A program made the position numbers and the translations under genes. Shown piece after piece: positions 1-11,960 of a stretch of 64,000 bases of DNA. Below the pieces are notes generated by a model. That model worked only from the letters and a program-made list of their open reading frames with translations. It was not told where the DNA came from and searched no databases. Origin of the DNA: Paramacrobiotus metropolitanus (taxonomy: Eukaryota > Tardigrada > Eutardigrada > Parachela > Macrobiotidae). Numbering within the stretch: position 1 is the first letter of the stretch; every line of letters starts with the position of its first letter. Location of the stretch: positions 62,001 to 126,000 of the forward strand of contig NW_026570398.1 in the NCBI RefSeq assembly GCF_019649055.1, in the 5' to 3' direction.

Positions 1-939
1 GTTGTTTTATGTGTCGCGTTGCATCTGAGAATGTAAAATTGTTCTCTGTTGTTCTCGTAACTAACTCCTCATAAGTACGTTTGCGGCTGGTTGGTCGATA
101 ACTTGGCCCCGTCATGGGCTGTGCTTTAAAATGTCACAGTTGCCTCAACACACAGGGTATAAGCAGGAAAGTCAGTTGTGGTATGGAGACGGCCGGTTTT
201 CCAGCTAGAATAGAGGCAATAGGTAGGCCACTCCGTGAAAGAAAGGGTCGCAAGATCGCAGAAGGCCGTGCGAGGCCGCACTTGTACGATAGAAGCGTGG
301 AAAACCGTTGGCTGTGGATTGGGGAGTGCGTAGATGGACTCGCATTTGAACAGCACTTTGTAAAGTCCGGATATTAGCGAAGCGTACGAAAAAGCGAAAA
401 CCGGGAAAACATGGCTGCCTGCAGCCAAAAAATCATCTTTTTATTTCAGCGTTTGTCGAAAATGTACGGATCATGGGGAGACGGAACTAAGAAGCTGGTG
501 TAGAAGACTGGAAACGGTATGGAATGGCCACTGGCAAGAAACGGGCGAAACAAATTTTTCTTTCGGCGACGTCCTATCTTAATACAACGAGGACAGTCGG
601 TATGCGTGATGGGTCCAACGACTGCTATCACCGACCAGGACTGGATAGTGGAAATGTTTTTGTTATGAGTTTTGTTTTTTGTATTTTTAACTTTTGGAAA
701 TAAATTTGTTTGCACGCGGATTGTACTTACTTATTCTAAAATGTGCCTTAAAGTACCATTACAATGCGAGACATTTTCATAAGCACTCTAAAGCGTTCTT
801 TATTTAATTTGTAAAAACAAAGGTGGCTCGAGGATTAACAGCCTTGATCGTTCACTTCGAACTTGATCCTATTAAAAGCGTAAGTCTTGTTTCAGAGAAA
901 CAAATCACCGAAGCGGACCAACAGTAAAATAATAAACAG
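1..939. other. No gene recognised
   Basis: Short open frames occur on both strands between 114 and 715, but none has a recognisable domain, convincing splice junctions or an obvious signal peptide. They could be exons of a gene that continues left of the window. I see no repeat structure here. Confidence 0.4.
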
Positions 940-2728
940 CTAGAACGTCATATTTACTGGTGCATCTGGTACATTAAACTGAAACGCGTTACATAAATCC
1001 TCTGTACAGACTATCTGCACGATTTTTACGTAATCCATCAAGGCACCGGTCTGGAAATACGTTTTAGATAGAAGCTCTGGTGTGTCGACGTTGTAAGGAC
1101 CCCAAACAGGTGTTCTTTCTGGATTTCTTTGGCAGCCTCGACCCACTGAAGTCCTCACTACAAAAGTAATGGCTGTCTCGTGCGTAAAAATATTAGTCAA
1201 CTAAACTGCATATTTTACACAATTAGTAATGCGAACGAGTCGTTCATATTACTAAATGCGCAAATCAAGCTAACTGTGGTTTGGAACGGCGATGTCGGCC
1301 TGCCTTAATTGAAGGAAGAATAAAGAAATATTTAAAAAAATTTAGAACGGTTGAGACCGAGTTGGTCTTAGTTCAGCGGCGCCGACAGCCGTATTTCTTC
1401 TGTTTAGTGAGTTTCGGTGTTATCGATGGTGTTTAGGGTGCTTGTAACTGCCCCTCTAGAAACTTCCACTAACCTGAATTTTTAAGTTTAACTTTTCTGG
1501 AAACTGCAAAACTACCCGAAGGGTGTTCGTTACAGTTCAACAACTCAGCCCTGCGCAATCGGTCCTCGAAGTGACCTCAAACCAAAGTTCGTCTCCCATG
1601 GACTTGTATGTTATACTTATAACACACCCGCTGAAGAATGCGGTTGCCTATCGCAAAGAAGTGGATGATTTCAAGTTGATCGTTTCCAGGGGCGAAACAT
1701 GGATCAAGTTACACGATCTTAATGAATCAACAGCTATCTACCACACAGGCGGGAAGATACAAGTGCCGGACAACTGGGAGAAAGACCTAACAAAGCAGTG
1801 TCTAAAAAATGTTACGATTGATGTCATAATTCTTTGGGACGAAACGTATCGGGTTTTTGTGGAAATGAAAATATTTAAGTAGACGCATAGTCATCTATAA
1901 ACAAAATTTTATCAAGTTTAGACACCTATGACAGCTCACGGCTGTACGGAAGCGCCAGTAAAAGGTCATCCTACATTTTGACGGTGCCCGCAGGAATGCT
2001 GCAAAGTCATGCAGTCTTAGTTGAAATAAGGCTGTTTTACGCACTTTCCGCAAGAGAATTGATTGGAAAACACCATGAAACTAACTAATCTAGACTAGAA
2101 AAAGTGTGGAATTTTTAAACGAATTGCAAAATGGGAGATGCATCCCAGCAGATGAGTCGAGCCGTATTTCCAAGCTGGTCCGTTCTAATTTCGACCTCAC
2201 TGTAATTCGAGGCATGCTTCCAGTGTAAAAACTTTAAATGCAGAAGTTGCTGGACACATACGCTGATTATACAGAAATGAAATGCTATTCTAATTCTTAA
2301 CGGATGACTTGTGATAATTTTTTGAGGAGTGTTCGAACTTGGTGTAGCAGGGCTGTATTTTAAAAATGCATTATTTAAGATGCTCCCACTGTAGAAATAC
2401 CGTGAAATACGATCAACACACATAAATGTGACTCTTTCCACCTATTGCTTTTTAATGGAAAAGATTTTGCAAACTTGGCCTTGGTAAATAGCACAAGTTC
2501 TTTGTAGCACTTACTTTGAGATTCGCCTTTTATTCGATACGCCACAATTTGGGCGTAACACGCTTGTTCCGAGCCTTTATCACAGGACGTGGCGTCCCTC
2601 TCGCTTCCATCCCACTTAGTGCAGTCTTGAGTTCCTAGAATGCGCACCCGCAGATTTAGGCATCTGCAGAAAAAACTTGGGAAGCCGTGCAATTTGCTGT
2701 TGACGCACTTTATATCGTTTGTTGCCAC
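940..2728 (-). CDS. Ly6/three-finger (LU domain) protein, partial model
   Basis: Two exons on the minus strand make a Cys-rich small domain. The upstream exon (about 2728 to 2515) encodes a run of cysteines including ATSCDKGSEQACY, typical of the first fingers of Ly6/uPAR-type domains, and ends in phase 1 at a GTAAGT donor. The second exon (1157 to 940, acceptor TTTTGTAG) is in matching phase and ends with the hallmark CTEDLCN motif shortly before a TAG stop. The introns and Cys pattern resemble the two Ly6-like genes at 29.5-34.3 kb. Family members are usually secreted or GPI-anchored, but no signal-peptide exon could be placed and the 5' edge is uncertain. The tail after CTEDLCN is short and not strongly hydrophobic, so secretion is more likely than anchoring. 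The 1.36-kb intron contains an exon-like ORF on the other strand. Confidence 0.55.
1536..1882 (+). CDS. Hypothetical exon, possible 3' end of a gene
   Basis: This is an open frame of about 115 codons that starts right after a good acceptor (TTCGTTACAG) and ends at TAG. The reading is balanced and rich in charged residues, with several possible N-glycosylation sites (NQS, NES, NVT). There is no ATG near the 5' edge, so it looks like a terminal exon whose upstream exons were not found. It lies inside the intron of the opposite-strand Ly6-like gene. I do not recognise the family. It might instead be a chance ORF. Confidence 0.35.
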
Positions 2729-2759
2729 TTGCTACCTTTTGATACTAAGTAGTAAGCAA

Positions 2760-5152
2760 AAACTTGTTACAAAGTAGCAGCAAATGCGTAACCCGCCAGA
2801 GTTAAGAGCTCATGCTGCGCATCATAAGGCGTAGCCACTTATCAAAAAGATGCTATCACTTATCATCATTGTAAATAGTTGTAGCCACTTATCAATAAGA
2901 GGTGTTGCTGATTACAGATTAGTTATGAACTTATGATCAATTAGCCACCGTGCTGACATAGGCTGCCTAGTCCTAGAGGTATCCGGTGGAGTGGTGAAAT
3001 CTGAAACTATGTCAAGTTCGCAATGGATCGTTGATAGAGCTCCGCAGGAGCGGCAGCAACTATAGATCTCGTCGTTGCTTAACCTAACACGATAGTAGAT
3101 TTTAGTCTAAAGATACCTGTATCAAGCTCGCAAGCTATCCCCAGACCCTGTTTAGTTTTGCTTACGCTGTCAGCATCAGATTTAGAACGCGCTACACAGT
3201 GCACCGAGCTTTTGATACAATGTCGCAGTCATAAGATATTACGATCTAAAGGTTTATCACAGAGGCCGCCATACATGTGGAATGGCTGCCCGTGGGGACC
3301 TCAGCGAAGGGAGGGCAACTGGGAAACCATAAATAGTACTTAATTTCCAAAAAATTCACTGGAGCGGAATCGAGCCGCCGGCTACCAAGTGTAATCCACG
3401 TAGCACACTGTATAGGGCCCACAATGTTGGCAAAGCGCCGCAATGTTGGCAACTTGGCAAAGACCATGACAGCCGTGCTGGAAGCCAACCAGGCAGATTC
3501 GCTCCAGTGGCGGTCGACGTGAGCTCAGGACTCATCCGTCCTGACAGGTCCGACAAACTTTAATCCGACAACCGCTCAGGAAAACGCTGATTTTCACTGC
3601 TGATAAACTCCAGCCTATCGGAATTTAGTAACGCGGATCTGTGTTTACAAACAAGCCGAAAGCGTTTCCAGCCACTGAGTCGTGACAATCGACATTCGAC
3701 ATGACTACTATTCGTACAACCGGACCGTGTTCAAATTGACAATTGTAATACAGACTGCACTTTGCACTGCACGTTATTCTATTACCGTCGCAAGTATAGC
3801 ATTCAGTTTTTCCATTATACGATCCTTCCGTCTTTACACAAAGTATCTCTCTTATGACCCCTGCAAAACAAAATTAATCAATATGATTTGTCACCAATAA
3901 AACTGCTGTTTGGATTAGTCTATCTTAATACCATAACAGTATTAGTAATTTGCTTTACGGCGATTTTCTGGGGAGAAAAAAAAGCAATGCTGCTAACGAG
4001 TAAGCATTTAACTCCCGATGGCATAAAAACGGGTTCTCATGAGTCCGTAACCCATGTGGCTTTCGAGCATTTCTGAAGTCAACAGATCACCGCGTTTATT
4101 GCCTTCGGTAGACATTAGACAATAGCTCAGCCCGTCGATGCTGTTGATGCGACGACGTAGCTACTCGTACTTGATATAAATAATTAGGTTCCCGTGTGAC
4201 TGCTAGCTTGCTCAAAACGTAGGTGGTGTGGCATTATACCATCTCCGCTGCTCAAATTATACTGTCAGTAGAGTCAGTAGATAGATTTCCTAAAGTTGAC
4301 AACAGACATTTGAATATTGTCTTCATGCACTGACCTAATGCCAACGAGAAAGCCAAACTGATTATGACATTCTGCAACATCATGAGTTTTAGTGTGCGCG
4401 TCAAGAACTGTTTCGTATGTTTACGCATTACCTAGTTTCCCTTCGAAATTACCTAGTTCATAAACCGAATACTAGTCTTGTTGCTTGGAAAAGTTTAGAG
4501 TCACAAACTCAGGGGCTTTGGGAAACTACGTAATATACAAATTTTGAAGCATTGGCGCTGGCACCTGTTACCTGCTCAGTTGCTATTTCCTAAGGCAAAA
4601 CACCAATAAAAGTCGCGAAGTTAGCGCCAAGATTACCTTTACGAGGAAAGTGCAATCGCTTTTTTGCGGTACTATATGCATGATGCGGGCACTAGCAAGA
4701 ACTGGAAATGCCCGTTGACAAACGAACGGAAACCTCGAATTACATGGTGCGGGAGTAGATATGGCCACTGTGCATTTGTTACAAATTCTACCGTGCATAT
4801 GCGCATTCGTATGCGTATTCTACCGTGCATATGCGTATTCTCGTATCTCCTTCGGGAGCGCTTGAGGGTTAATGCAAAGTGCCAGTTGGATTTTTTTATT
4901 GAGCTGCGTTGCTGGAGATTGCGAAGTCCTAACACTTGATTCTAAGAACAGGAATATACTACATATTGTACAAAATAGGCATACAAGTGTTATTTTCAAC
5001 GAAAGCGGGTATTTGCATCCATGAATATAGTCGATCAAAACCTCTGGGCGAGCTCTGGGGGCAAAAATAAGCCCCGTCGTACATTCCGCCAGTACATTTC
5101 GTTGTACATTTCTGCCGCTGCAAACATTGCAGTGACTATCAGAGAATGCAAT
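2760..5152. other. Intergenic, no gene recognised
   Basis: No supported coding region was found. Around 4787-4840 there are short direct repeats of ATTCTACCGTGCATATGCG separated by related CGTATGC words. The rest looks like unique AT-rich spacer. Confidence 0.45.
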
Positions 5153-8100
5153 CTACGCGCTTGGTAGTGGCTGAGCATATTGCTTTCTTCTCTGGAACTC
5201 CGCAATGAACACACGCACCCCAGAATAATACACCTCGTCTCCCTGCGCCGGCTTTATCCCATAGCAATTCACTCCATTAAGAAACCCAATCTCACTTTTT
5301 TCGTCTGTCCGCGTTACTGGGAGAGTCTCATGAATAAGTGCCGCCTTCACTTTCACCGCATCCGCAATGCACATCTCCGGAGCATACGCTTCTTCCTGAG
5401 CTTCCCCACCACCACCACCAACTGAGGAGCAACTGCGACTGGGATGCATCGACACAACCGTCCCGTCTCCAGCGTCAACGTGCCCGGTTTTACACCAATC
5501 CCCGCCGTTAATAAACGCCCACCGCATATCTTCCGCAGTGGCCAATCGCGCACTTAAACTCTTACATAAATGCACGGCATGTGAGTAGTGGAACCCAACT
5601 TTAGTGATATTAGCCCGCACGTAATACACTTCTCGCATATCCTTTCCTAAATCACTTTTGCCGTTATCGATTGAGCCAACAGATTCCGCTAGCGTGTCCG
5701 TCACAGCCATTACAGAACTACTGTCGTCGACATTGATGTTATTCTTCATGACGACATTGGCCGTTGAGAGTCGTATGGAGCTGGTTTCGAAACTGGTTTT
5801 ACTGACCAAGGAGGCCAGGTTAATCCGCCGCAAGTTCATAGTCTTCACTTCGAACTTCTCCCCGCGGAACTCGAGTAATTCTTGCTCTCTTGGAACGCGC
5901 GATTAAATTCCTCCTGGCGCTTTTATCCTTGACATCCGTCGACTTGGAGATGCAACCCTCGAGCGATCCGGAAATATCCCGCTCCTGGTCCTTCTCTTTC
6001 TCCGGCTTCTCCGTTGTGGTCGTCACCGGTTTCCGCGTAGTCTGTGTGGTCTTCGGTTGCGTCGGAATTCCCTCATCGTCGTCGGAGCTCTCCGGTGTCG
6101 TCGTAGCGCGTGTCGGTCGTGGAGCCCGTGTTGAAGGTGTGGGCGTGGTTGTGGGTGTCGTAGTGCGGCGGGTTGTGGTCGGCAGCGGCGTCGGTGGCAC
6201 CTTGGGGACAGTTTCGCAATTATTTCCTACACAGTCAATCGCAGGACATCCACAATCTTCATAATTGTTGCTCGCCTGTCGCACTGCATGAAACGAGTCG
6301 TCCAAATTCTCCCCAGTTTGGATACTGGCGTTCTGATACGCTCTTTGGCGCGCTTCGTCCCCGCCATCTTCCTCTTCTCCTCCGTCATCCCCTCCGTCGC
6401 CTTTTCCGCTTTCATACTTTCCTTTTAGGTTAAAGCAGGTATTCGTGCCGTCCTTCTTTTCATACGCTTCCTTAATCAATAGTTTGGACTCCGTACTCAA
6501 CTTTGAATACGCATCATTCAGTCGGTACGTCACCTTATCCGGACGGGCGTTCTCGTCCTTCCAGAACACGGAACCCCACTGTCGCGCATCGAAGTTCTTC
6601 GTCGACTCCGTCGTCATCTCCAGCGCGGTCTCGATCAGCTGCATCAGTTTCGGGAATTCTGCTGATCGACAAACTCGGCGTCGGAGATCTCCGCCGCCAG
6701 CAAGGTTCGTCGCGATTTCTGACGTGAGTTGCTTGGCGTCGTCACCGTTCAGGTACACATCCGTGGTGCCGGTGAACCGCGTCCGCATCTCCGTGAACAA
6801 CTTCCCGCTGCGGACATGCTCGACGTTTACCGTGAGTCTCCGGGCGCTGCTGCTTTTCGACTGCAGGTTGAAGTACATGACGAGATCGGCGGCGAAGTGG
6901 CGGGGCGAGTTCTGGATGTCATCCCTCAGATCCAGGCATAGGTTCTTCGTTGCGCAGAAGATCCGGAAGCTGACCGACGTGGGCGCCATGGAATAGGGTC
7001 GCCAGTTGTTATCGATCTCGTATTCTGGGGGCCAGTCTGGTCCCCACCAGGTCGATGCGCACTTCCTCGATCGGGATGATCCGCAGTTTGGGATTCGGTA
7101 CGTTGAGTCGCGCACTCAAAGTTTTCTTGATGAAATCCAGGTAGTCGCCATCCCACATGGTGATGGAGAACTCTACCTGGTACTTGCCAGCGAACTTGTT
7201 GTTGGAATGCACGGCGGATGAGGCATTTAAGATCACCGCGGGAGTGAAGTAATACAGATCGTTACGGCTGTTCAGTGGGTTCGGGTTGACCGCCGCCGCC
7301 GCTTGGAAGATGCGGATACGGAAGTTCTTGTAGGGAATGGCTTGGATTGCGGTCGCGGTGGGTTCGAAACGGCCCCAGTAGATCGCCGTCGGATCTGCGC
7401 CTTCTGCAAGGAGACCACCGCTTCTAACTTAGTCTAAAATTTCGGCACAACCGGTTATGAATTTACCTCGAGCTGTTGCGCTCCTATTCGTGGGCTTGGC
7501 TGCTCCTGCAGTGACAAGGAAAAAAATAATGATTATTTATTAAAACCGTTTCCCATGCAGTGAAGACAAATAACGGCGAAAAATATCTACGTATTAATTT
7601 TTCAATACTTTCAAAATATTCATTAATTTTAAATTATCGGTATCAAATTATTGAAGGTCTTCTCAGCTTAACTACGAGTTCCGTTGAAGTGCAATTTAGG
7701 ACATGGTCCCGTTCCCGTTTCCTCGCAAGACCAATCGACCAGCTGAGCTTACATCAAGCTGGGCTTACATTCTGGTGACACTAGAAAATCAGTATTTTCG
7801 GAAGTCAGGAAACGTTCTACTGCGCCACGTGTGTCGCACTTACTTTCACATGCTTGCGCTTTCTACGACTGTGCACAGCATCGCTTGGTCACGCTTAACG
7901 CAATATAAATAAGTCACGGGAGGGGGAAATGGTCCTAAATTGTACAACATTCTTGAACTGTTGCTAATTTTGAACTGATAATTTTAATGCGTTAAACTTT
8001 AGACAGTCTAAAATTCAAGCAATTACTTACTAGGATTGAACGGTCACAACCAGAAAGACTCCTTACCGTGGGTGTTATCGCAGTGCTGGCGCCTGGTTAG

Positions 8101-8205
8101 GGCCATTCCCACAATCACCCCTATTAAAACAATATTGACGACACAGGAGACGACGAACAGCACACGGACCAGCCTTATTGTGGCCTTTTCACTCAGACCA
8201 GCCAT
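5153..8205 (-). CDS. Type II membrane protein with mucin stretch and C-terminal Link-like domain (copy C1)
   Basis: Three exons: 8067-8205, 7467-7505 and 5153-7403, all joined in phase 1, giving about 809 residues. Exon 1 encodes a short cytosolic head and one hydrophobic segment (VLFVVSCVVNIVLIGVIVGM, about residues 15-34), so the rest should be extracellular. An ectodomain of unknown type follows, aligned throughout with copy C2, then a Thr/Pro-rich mucin-like stretch (about 6050-6200) absent from C2. The C-terminus has Link-domain features: LCKSLSARLATAEDM, GGDWCKTGH and GVNCYGIKPA, with five cysteines shared with C2. Link modules bind hyaluronan in vertebrates; ligand binding here is only inferred. 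The frame breaks near 7030 (one extra base) and again between about 5870 and 5925 (two missing bases), judged against C2. This is either sequence error or gene decay. Confidence 0.65.
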
Positions 8206-8602
8206 GGAATATCACAGTGTAAAAGTATTACAAAATAAACTTAAAAAGGTCGCGAAATCTCATGTGGTTTGCAGGCTGCATTAGGTGTTAGATAAAACCT
8301 GAGCTTACGCCAACTCGCGACGCATCTCATTGTTTACGTATTTTTGATTCGCGTAAGGCAACAACCTGCGTGCTCTTTTAAGGTGAAAATATGACGACGT
8401 TACCACGGAGTCGCAACAAAGATTCACGGAAGTAAAAGTAAATAAACTACTCTCCAGCATCGGCTCTGTACAATCTGAGGCTATCTTGAGCTACGTTGAG
8501 ACTCGTATCAAGTAAGTAAATACCTACATCCGTAATCGGAGTGCCGTAAAGTTTTGATTGACATTATGACATTGTACTATTTGTAACTAACATCTTTCGT
8601 TT
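8206..8602. promoter_or_regulatory. Shared 397-bp spacer between head-to-head paralogues C1 and C2
   Basis: The start codons of the two paralogues face away from each other across 397 bp, so both 5' UTRs and promoters must lie here unless distant 5' exons exist. I see no clear TATA box or long palindrome. Co-regulation is inferred from the arrangement alone. Confidence 0.4.
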
Positions 8603-11408
8603 ATGGAAGACCCACAGGAACGCGAGGCTGCTGTAATACAAGACAAGAACACTTGCGCCTATGTGGCTCTCATATTCGCTGTTCTATTAAACTTGATACT
8701 TGTCATATTACTTGTTTATTTCGTAACGGATCCTGTAGAAGTAAAGCAACGTAAGGATCCGCTGAGTTTTACAGCTGACGCTATACCGGCTGTGTCTGTA
8801 TAAGGACCTCGCTTTCCTAATTCCTTGATTGTTGCACTGTCTTATGTTTCTTTATTTTTTTGCAGAGTCCATCGCCGAACCATGCTCTCCGACCTTTTCC
8901 CCGACAAGTAAGTTTCAATATTATGCTTTGTAAATCACTTGTTTCGATAGTTCCGTCGGACGTTTTTTTATAAAGACGTGCAACGACAAAGGTTAATGCG
9001 ATTGTTACTGTAGTAAACATCGTACGATTTTCACGTGGTAATGACAGAACATTTTCGCTTTTGTCGCATCGATGCGTTCAGTTCAAACGTTCAATAAAGT
9101 AAAAAACTGTACGAGCAAACGGAAGATAATATATTAACAATTTTATTTCACAAAATCTTTTTTATCGCTGAATTTGTTGGTTGTTGGTAAACTAATTCTA
9201 TTTGCAGATACGACGCTCCGTCGAAATGTGCTCGCTGCCACCACCACGAATCCCATCCAACCGACCGCTTTGGCTTGGGGACAGTATCAAGTATCGCACT
9301 CGTACGTTATGACGGTACCCTACGAAAACCGCAATGTTCTCATCTACCAACAAGCCCCTGGCGCCAGACCCACCAGCACCGATGACCGCGTGCGTTACTT
9401 TTACCAACCGGCGCTGACAATGCGCGCGGATGCACCATCGATCGCCCTCAATCCTTTCAGCAACAATTACGAGATCCACATCCCGGTGCTGTTGTGGGAT
9501 CGCGAGTACGAAGCGCACATCCGACAGAAAATCATGGAGCAGACTGGATCGAGCGAGTTCCTCTGACCGTCCTCCCACTGGAGGAGATCCGCATCAGTAG
9601 CGTCAGCGCCAAACCGCAGATGCAGTTGGTTACCCGTTGGATCCCGGTGGCGAACCAACCGTCGGTCATTACCTTCCTGATAATCTGCCGGGATAATGAA
9701 ACATGCGTGACGAGTCTGTCGCATATAAAAGAGAATCCGCAGCAGTTCGCAGCGGATGTGCGGGTGCATTACAGTTTGGAGAGCCAGAGCAGTAGCGCCA
9801 AACGGATAACCGTGACGACGGAGCATGTGGAGAAGAGTTCCTCTACGCCGCGATTAACCAGAAACTCCCCAATAAAGACCCCATTTATTTAACCGCCGAT
9901 GATGTGAATACACTGCAGCGGGAAATTATGACCAACATCCAGGCGACGGAGATTGAGGACGCGGATTTCGTCAGCGATGCGAGTCAGCCAAGCATCTTGG
10001 GTCTGATCAACGAGGCACTTAAATTAGCTACGCGCAGCTCTAAAGATTTCGAGGAGCACAATTGGGATTCTGTGTTCTGGAATGACGACAATGCGCGTCC
10101 CGATAAAGTGACGAAGAAGCTGAATGAGGTCGCACGGAAGCTGGATAAGGAGTCACGGGAGAAACTGAAAAAAGAACAGGCCAAAGCGGAGAATTCAGGG
10201 TGGAAGTTCGATGCTAGTGTCACGTACAAGAAGATCAAAGTGGGCGCGGGTGCAAGTGAAGAGCAGGAGAAGGAGCAGTTAAGTGAGAAGGAAGTGGAGG
10301 AGTTGAAGAAGGCGTTGGAGGAGTCTCGTGGTAAATCTGTCGTCGAAGGTGAAATCTACAAGGCACGACCGATGGAATTAAAGCGAATTAACACTGGTAA
10401 ATCTCGCGTATTCCAATTTTCACAACTAGTGACCTTTTAGGATAAACCTGAACCTGCGTTCGGCGCAACGACTAGATGAGTAAAATCGTCAGACGACAAC
10501 TGCCATCCTAAGCTTTACACGAGCAAAAGCGTTAAATGAAAAGTTTCGGTCAATCGTAAATGTTTTAAGCTTCCTGCCGTCTTCCGTGTTCCTAGACAGC
10601 ATAACTCCTAAACAATGTAATGCGTCTTGAATTTACGCTTCAACTTAAGTGTATTCACAAAAAATTGAGAAAGAGGCTTTGTTTTATTTTTTCGCGTTAA
10701 CGCTTTTCACGTTCAGTACACCGTTACCATCTGCACGTGATGCTCACCAGAAGCGCATTGCGAAACAATTCATTAAATTTAATAATGATTGTTTTGTAGG
10801 CAGCATTAAAAGCGGCGCCGCACTAAGCACCTCCCTCGTCCGATTAGCCAAAGCGACCGCACAGATCAGCGACACCATCAAGATCCACGACGCACGCAAT
10901 CAGAACATAACGCCAGCCATCACTTTCAGCGGTACCGATCTCGAGGTCTTTCACGTCCGTGGCCGCGAGGACTACATCCTCTACCAGCGCCACGAAGCCC
11001 GCGAGATCTGTCAGCAATACAACGCCAAACTGGCCACCACCCTGCAAAGTCCAGGCGGCCTGGGTTGCCGGCGCCCAGTGGTGTTCGGCCGGGCATGTAG
11101 AGGACGACCGACTGGCCTATCCAGGTCACGTGTGCTACGTGAACCGGCAGGTTCACGTAGACGGTCGCCCCGTGGTTCCTTGGCAGCAGGAAAGTGCCGC
11201 GTGCCATCCGGACGGCGCACTGCAGAAAGCGTTTATGTATACGACCAACGAGCGGAATAGTACGCGGCACGCGTATAAAGATACCTGGAGGTTGGGAGTA
11301 AACTGTTGGGGCGTAAAGCCGGCGCAGGCTAATGAGCGGGAGTACAAGGGACGTATGCTGCAAGTGTGGTCGTTTAATGCGACGCATTATAGCCAGTTCG
11401 GAGCGTAA
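8603..11408 (+). CDS. Type II membrane protein with C-terminal Link-like domain (copy C2)
   Basis: Four exons: 8603-8750, 8866-8907, 9208-10396 and 10800-11408, with all junctions in phase 1, giving about 662 residues. The N-terminus has a charged head and one long hydrophobic segment (AYVALIFAVLLNLILVILLV, about residues 18-40), predicting type II topology. The middle matches C1 (both share a WxxDxN-ARPDKVT block). The last exon holds the clearest Link-like signature: FHVRGREDY, REICQQYNAKLATT, AQWCSAGH then DDRLAYP, and GVNCWGVKPA. C1 has no intron at the exon 3/4 junction, so the pair differs by an intron gain or loss. Three single-base frame breaks are needed: a missing base near 9540, a missing base near 9837 and an extra base near 11046. 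The first and last exon frames and all splice sites are otherwise intact. Confidence 0.65.
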
Positions 11409-11960
11409 ATCCCGATCAGCATCAGTTTTGTCGTGCGTTTGTAGTTCCGTTCATGCGGAAGCGGCAACTAAGCGCGATCGTGATTTTCTGCTGTACAATT
11501 TTAATTGTTGAGAGGCTGTTGTTGTGACTGTACCAAACAGCTGTTTGGTTTTCCGTTAATACCCCATCAAAACCTGTCAAATCATGAGCCGAGAATTCGC
11601 CGTCACTTATAATTAAGTATGATCTACTTGACTCAATATAAGCACTGTCTGGTTTTGCATTCAAATTAATATAGTATCGGTCATAATCGGTGTGCTATAC
11701 ATTTCATGGGCCGAATTATTTTTCAATAAGTTTTTACTGTGTGAAAGCTGCCACGCAATTAATATCGAACGATTTATTGAGCACCCCGTAAATAGTCGAT
11801 CACGAAGCGCTTGGAACCGGAACCACAAATCACAGCAAAGCCAGGAGAACATAACAACCTTTCAAACAGAACACAGAGTCAACAAATACCATCATTGACG
11901 ACTGACTAACGGTCTCCACATCAGCGCAATGACCACATGTTAAAGATAGTTTTCAGTGCA
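11409..11960. other. Tail-to-tail spacer between C2 and UBR7
   Basis: This is about 550 bp between the stop of C2 and the stop of the minus-strand UBR7 gene. It should contain both 3' UTRs. No further gene or repeat was recognised. Confidence 0.5.

Noticed and set aside
4780-4860. CRISPR-like array
   Set aside because: It is only a pair of short direct repeats with no regular spacers, in a eukaryotic sequence.
5890-6996. Long plus-strand ORFs opposite C1 (Val/Ser/Arg-rich)
   Set aside because: They are the antisense of the mucin-like and ectodomain coding sequence of C1; they have no splice sites or domain of their own.
9540-11050. Programmed ribosomal frameshifting in C2
   Set aside because: The three shifts go in different directions, at sites without a shared slippery heptamer, and C1 breaks at other places. 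Error or decay is simpler.
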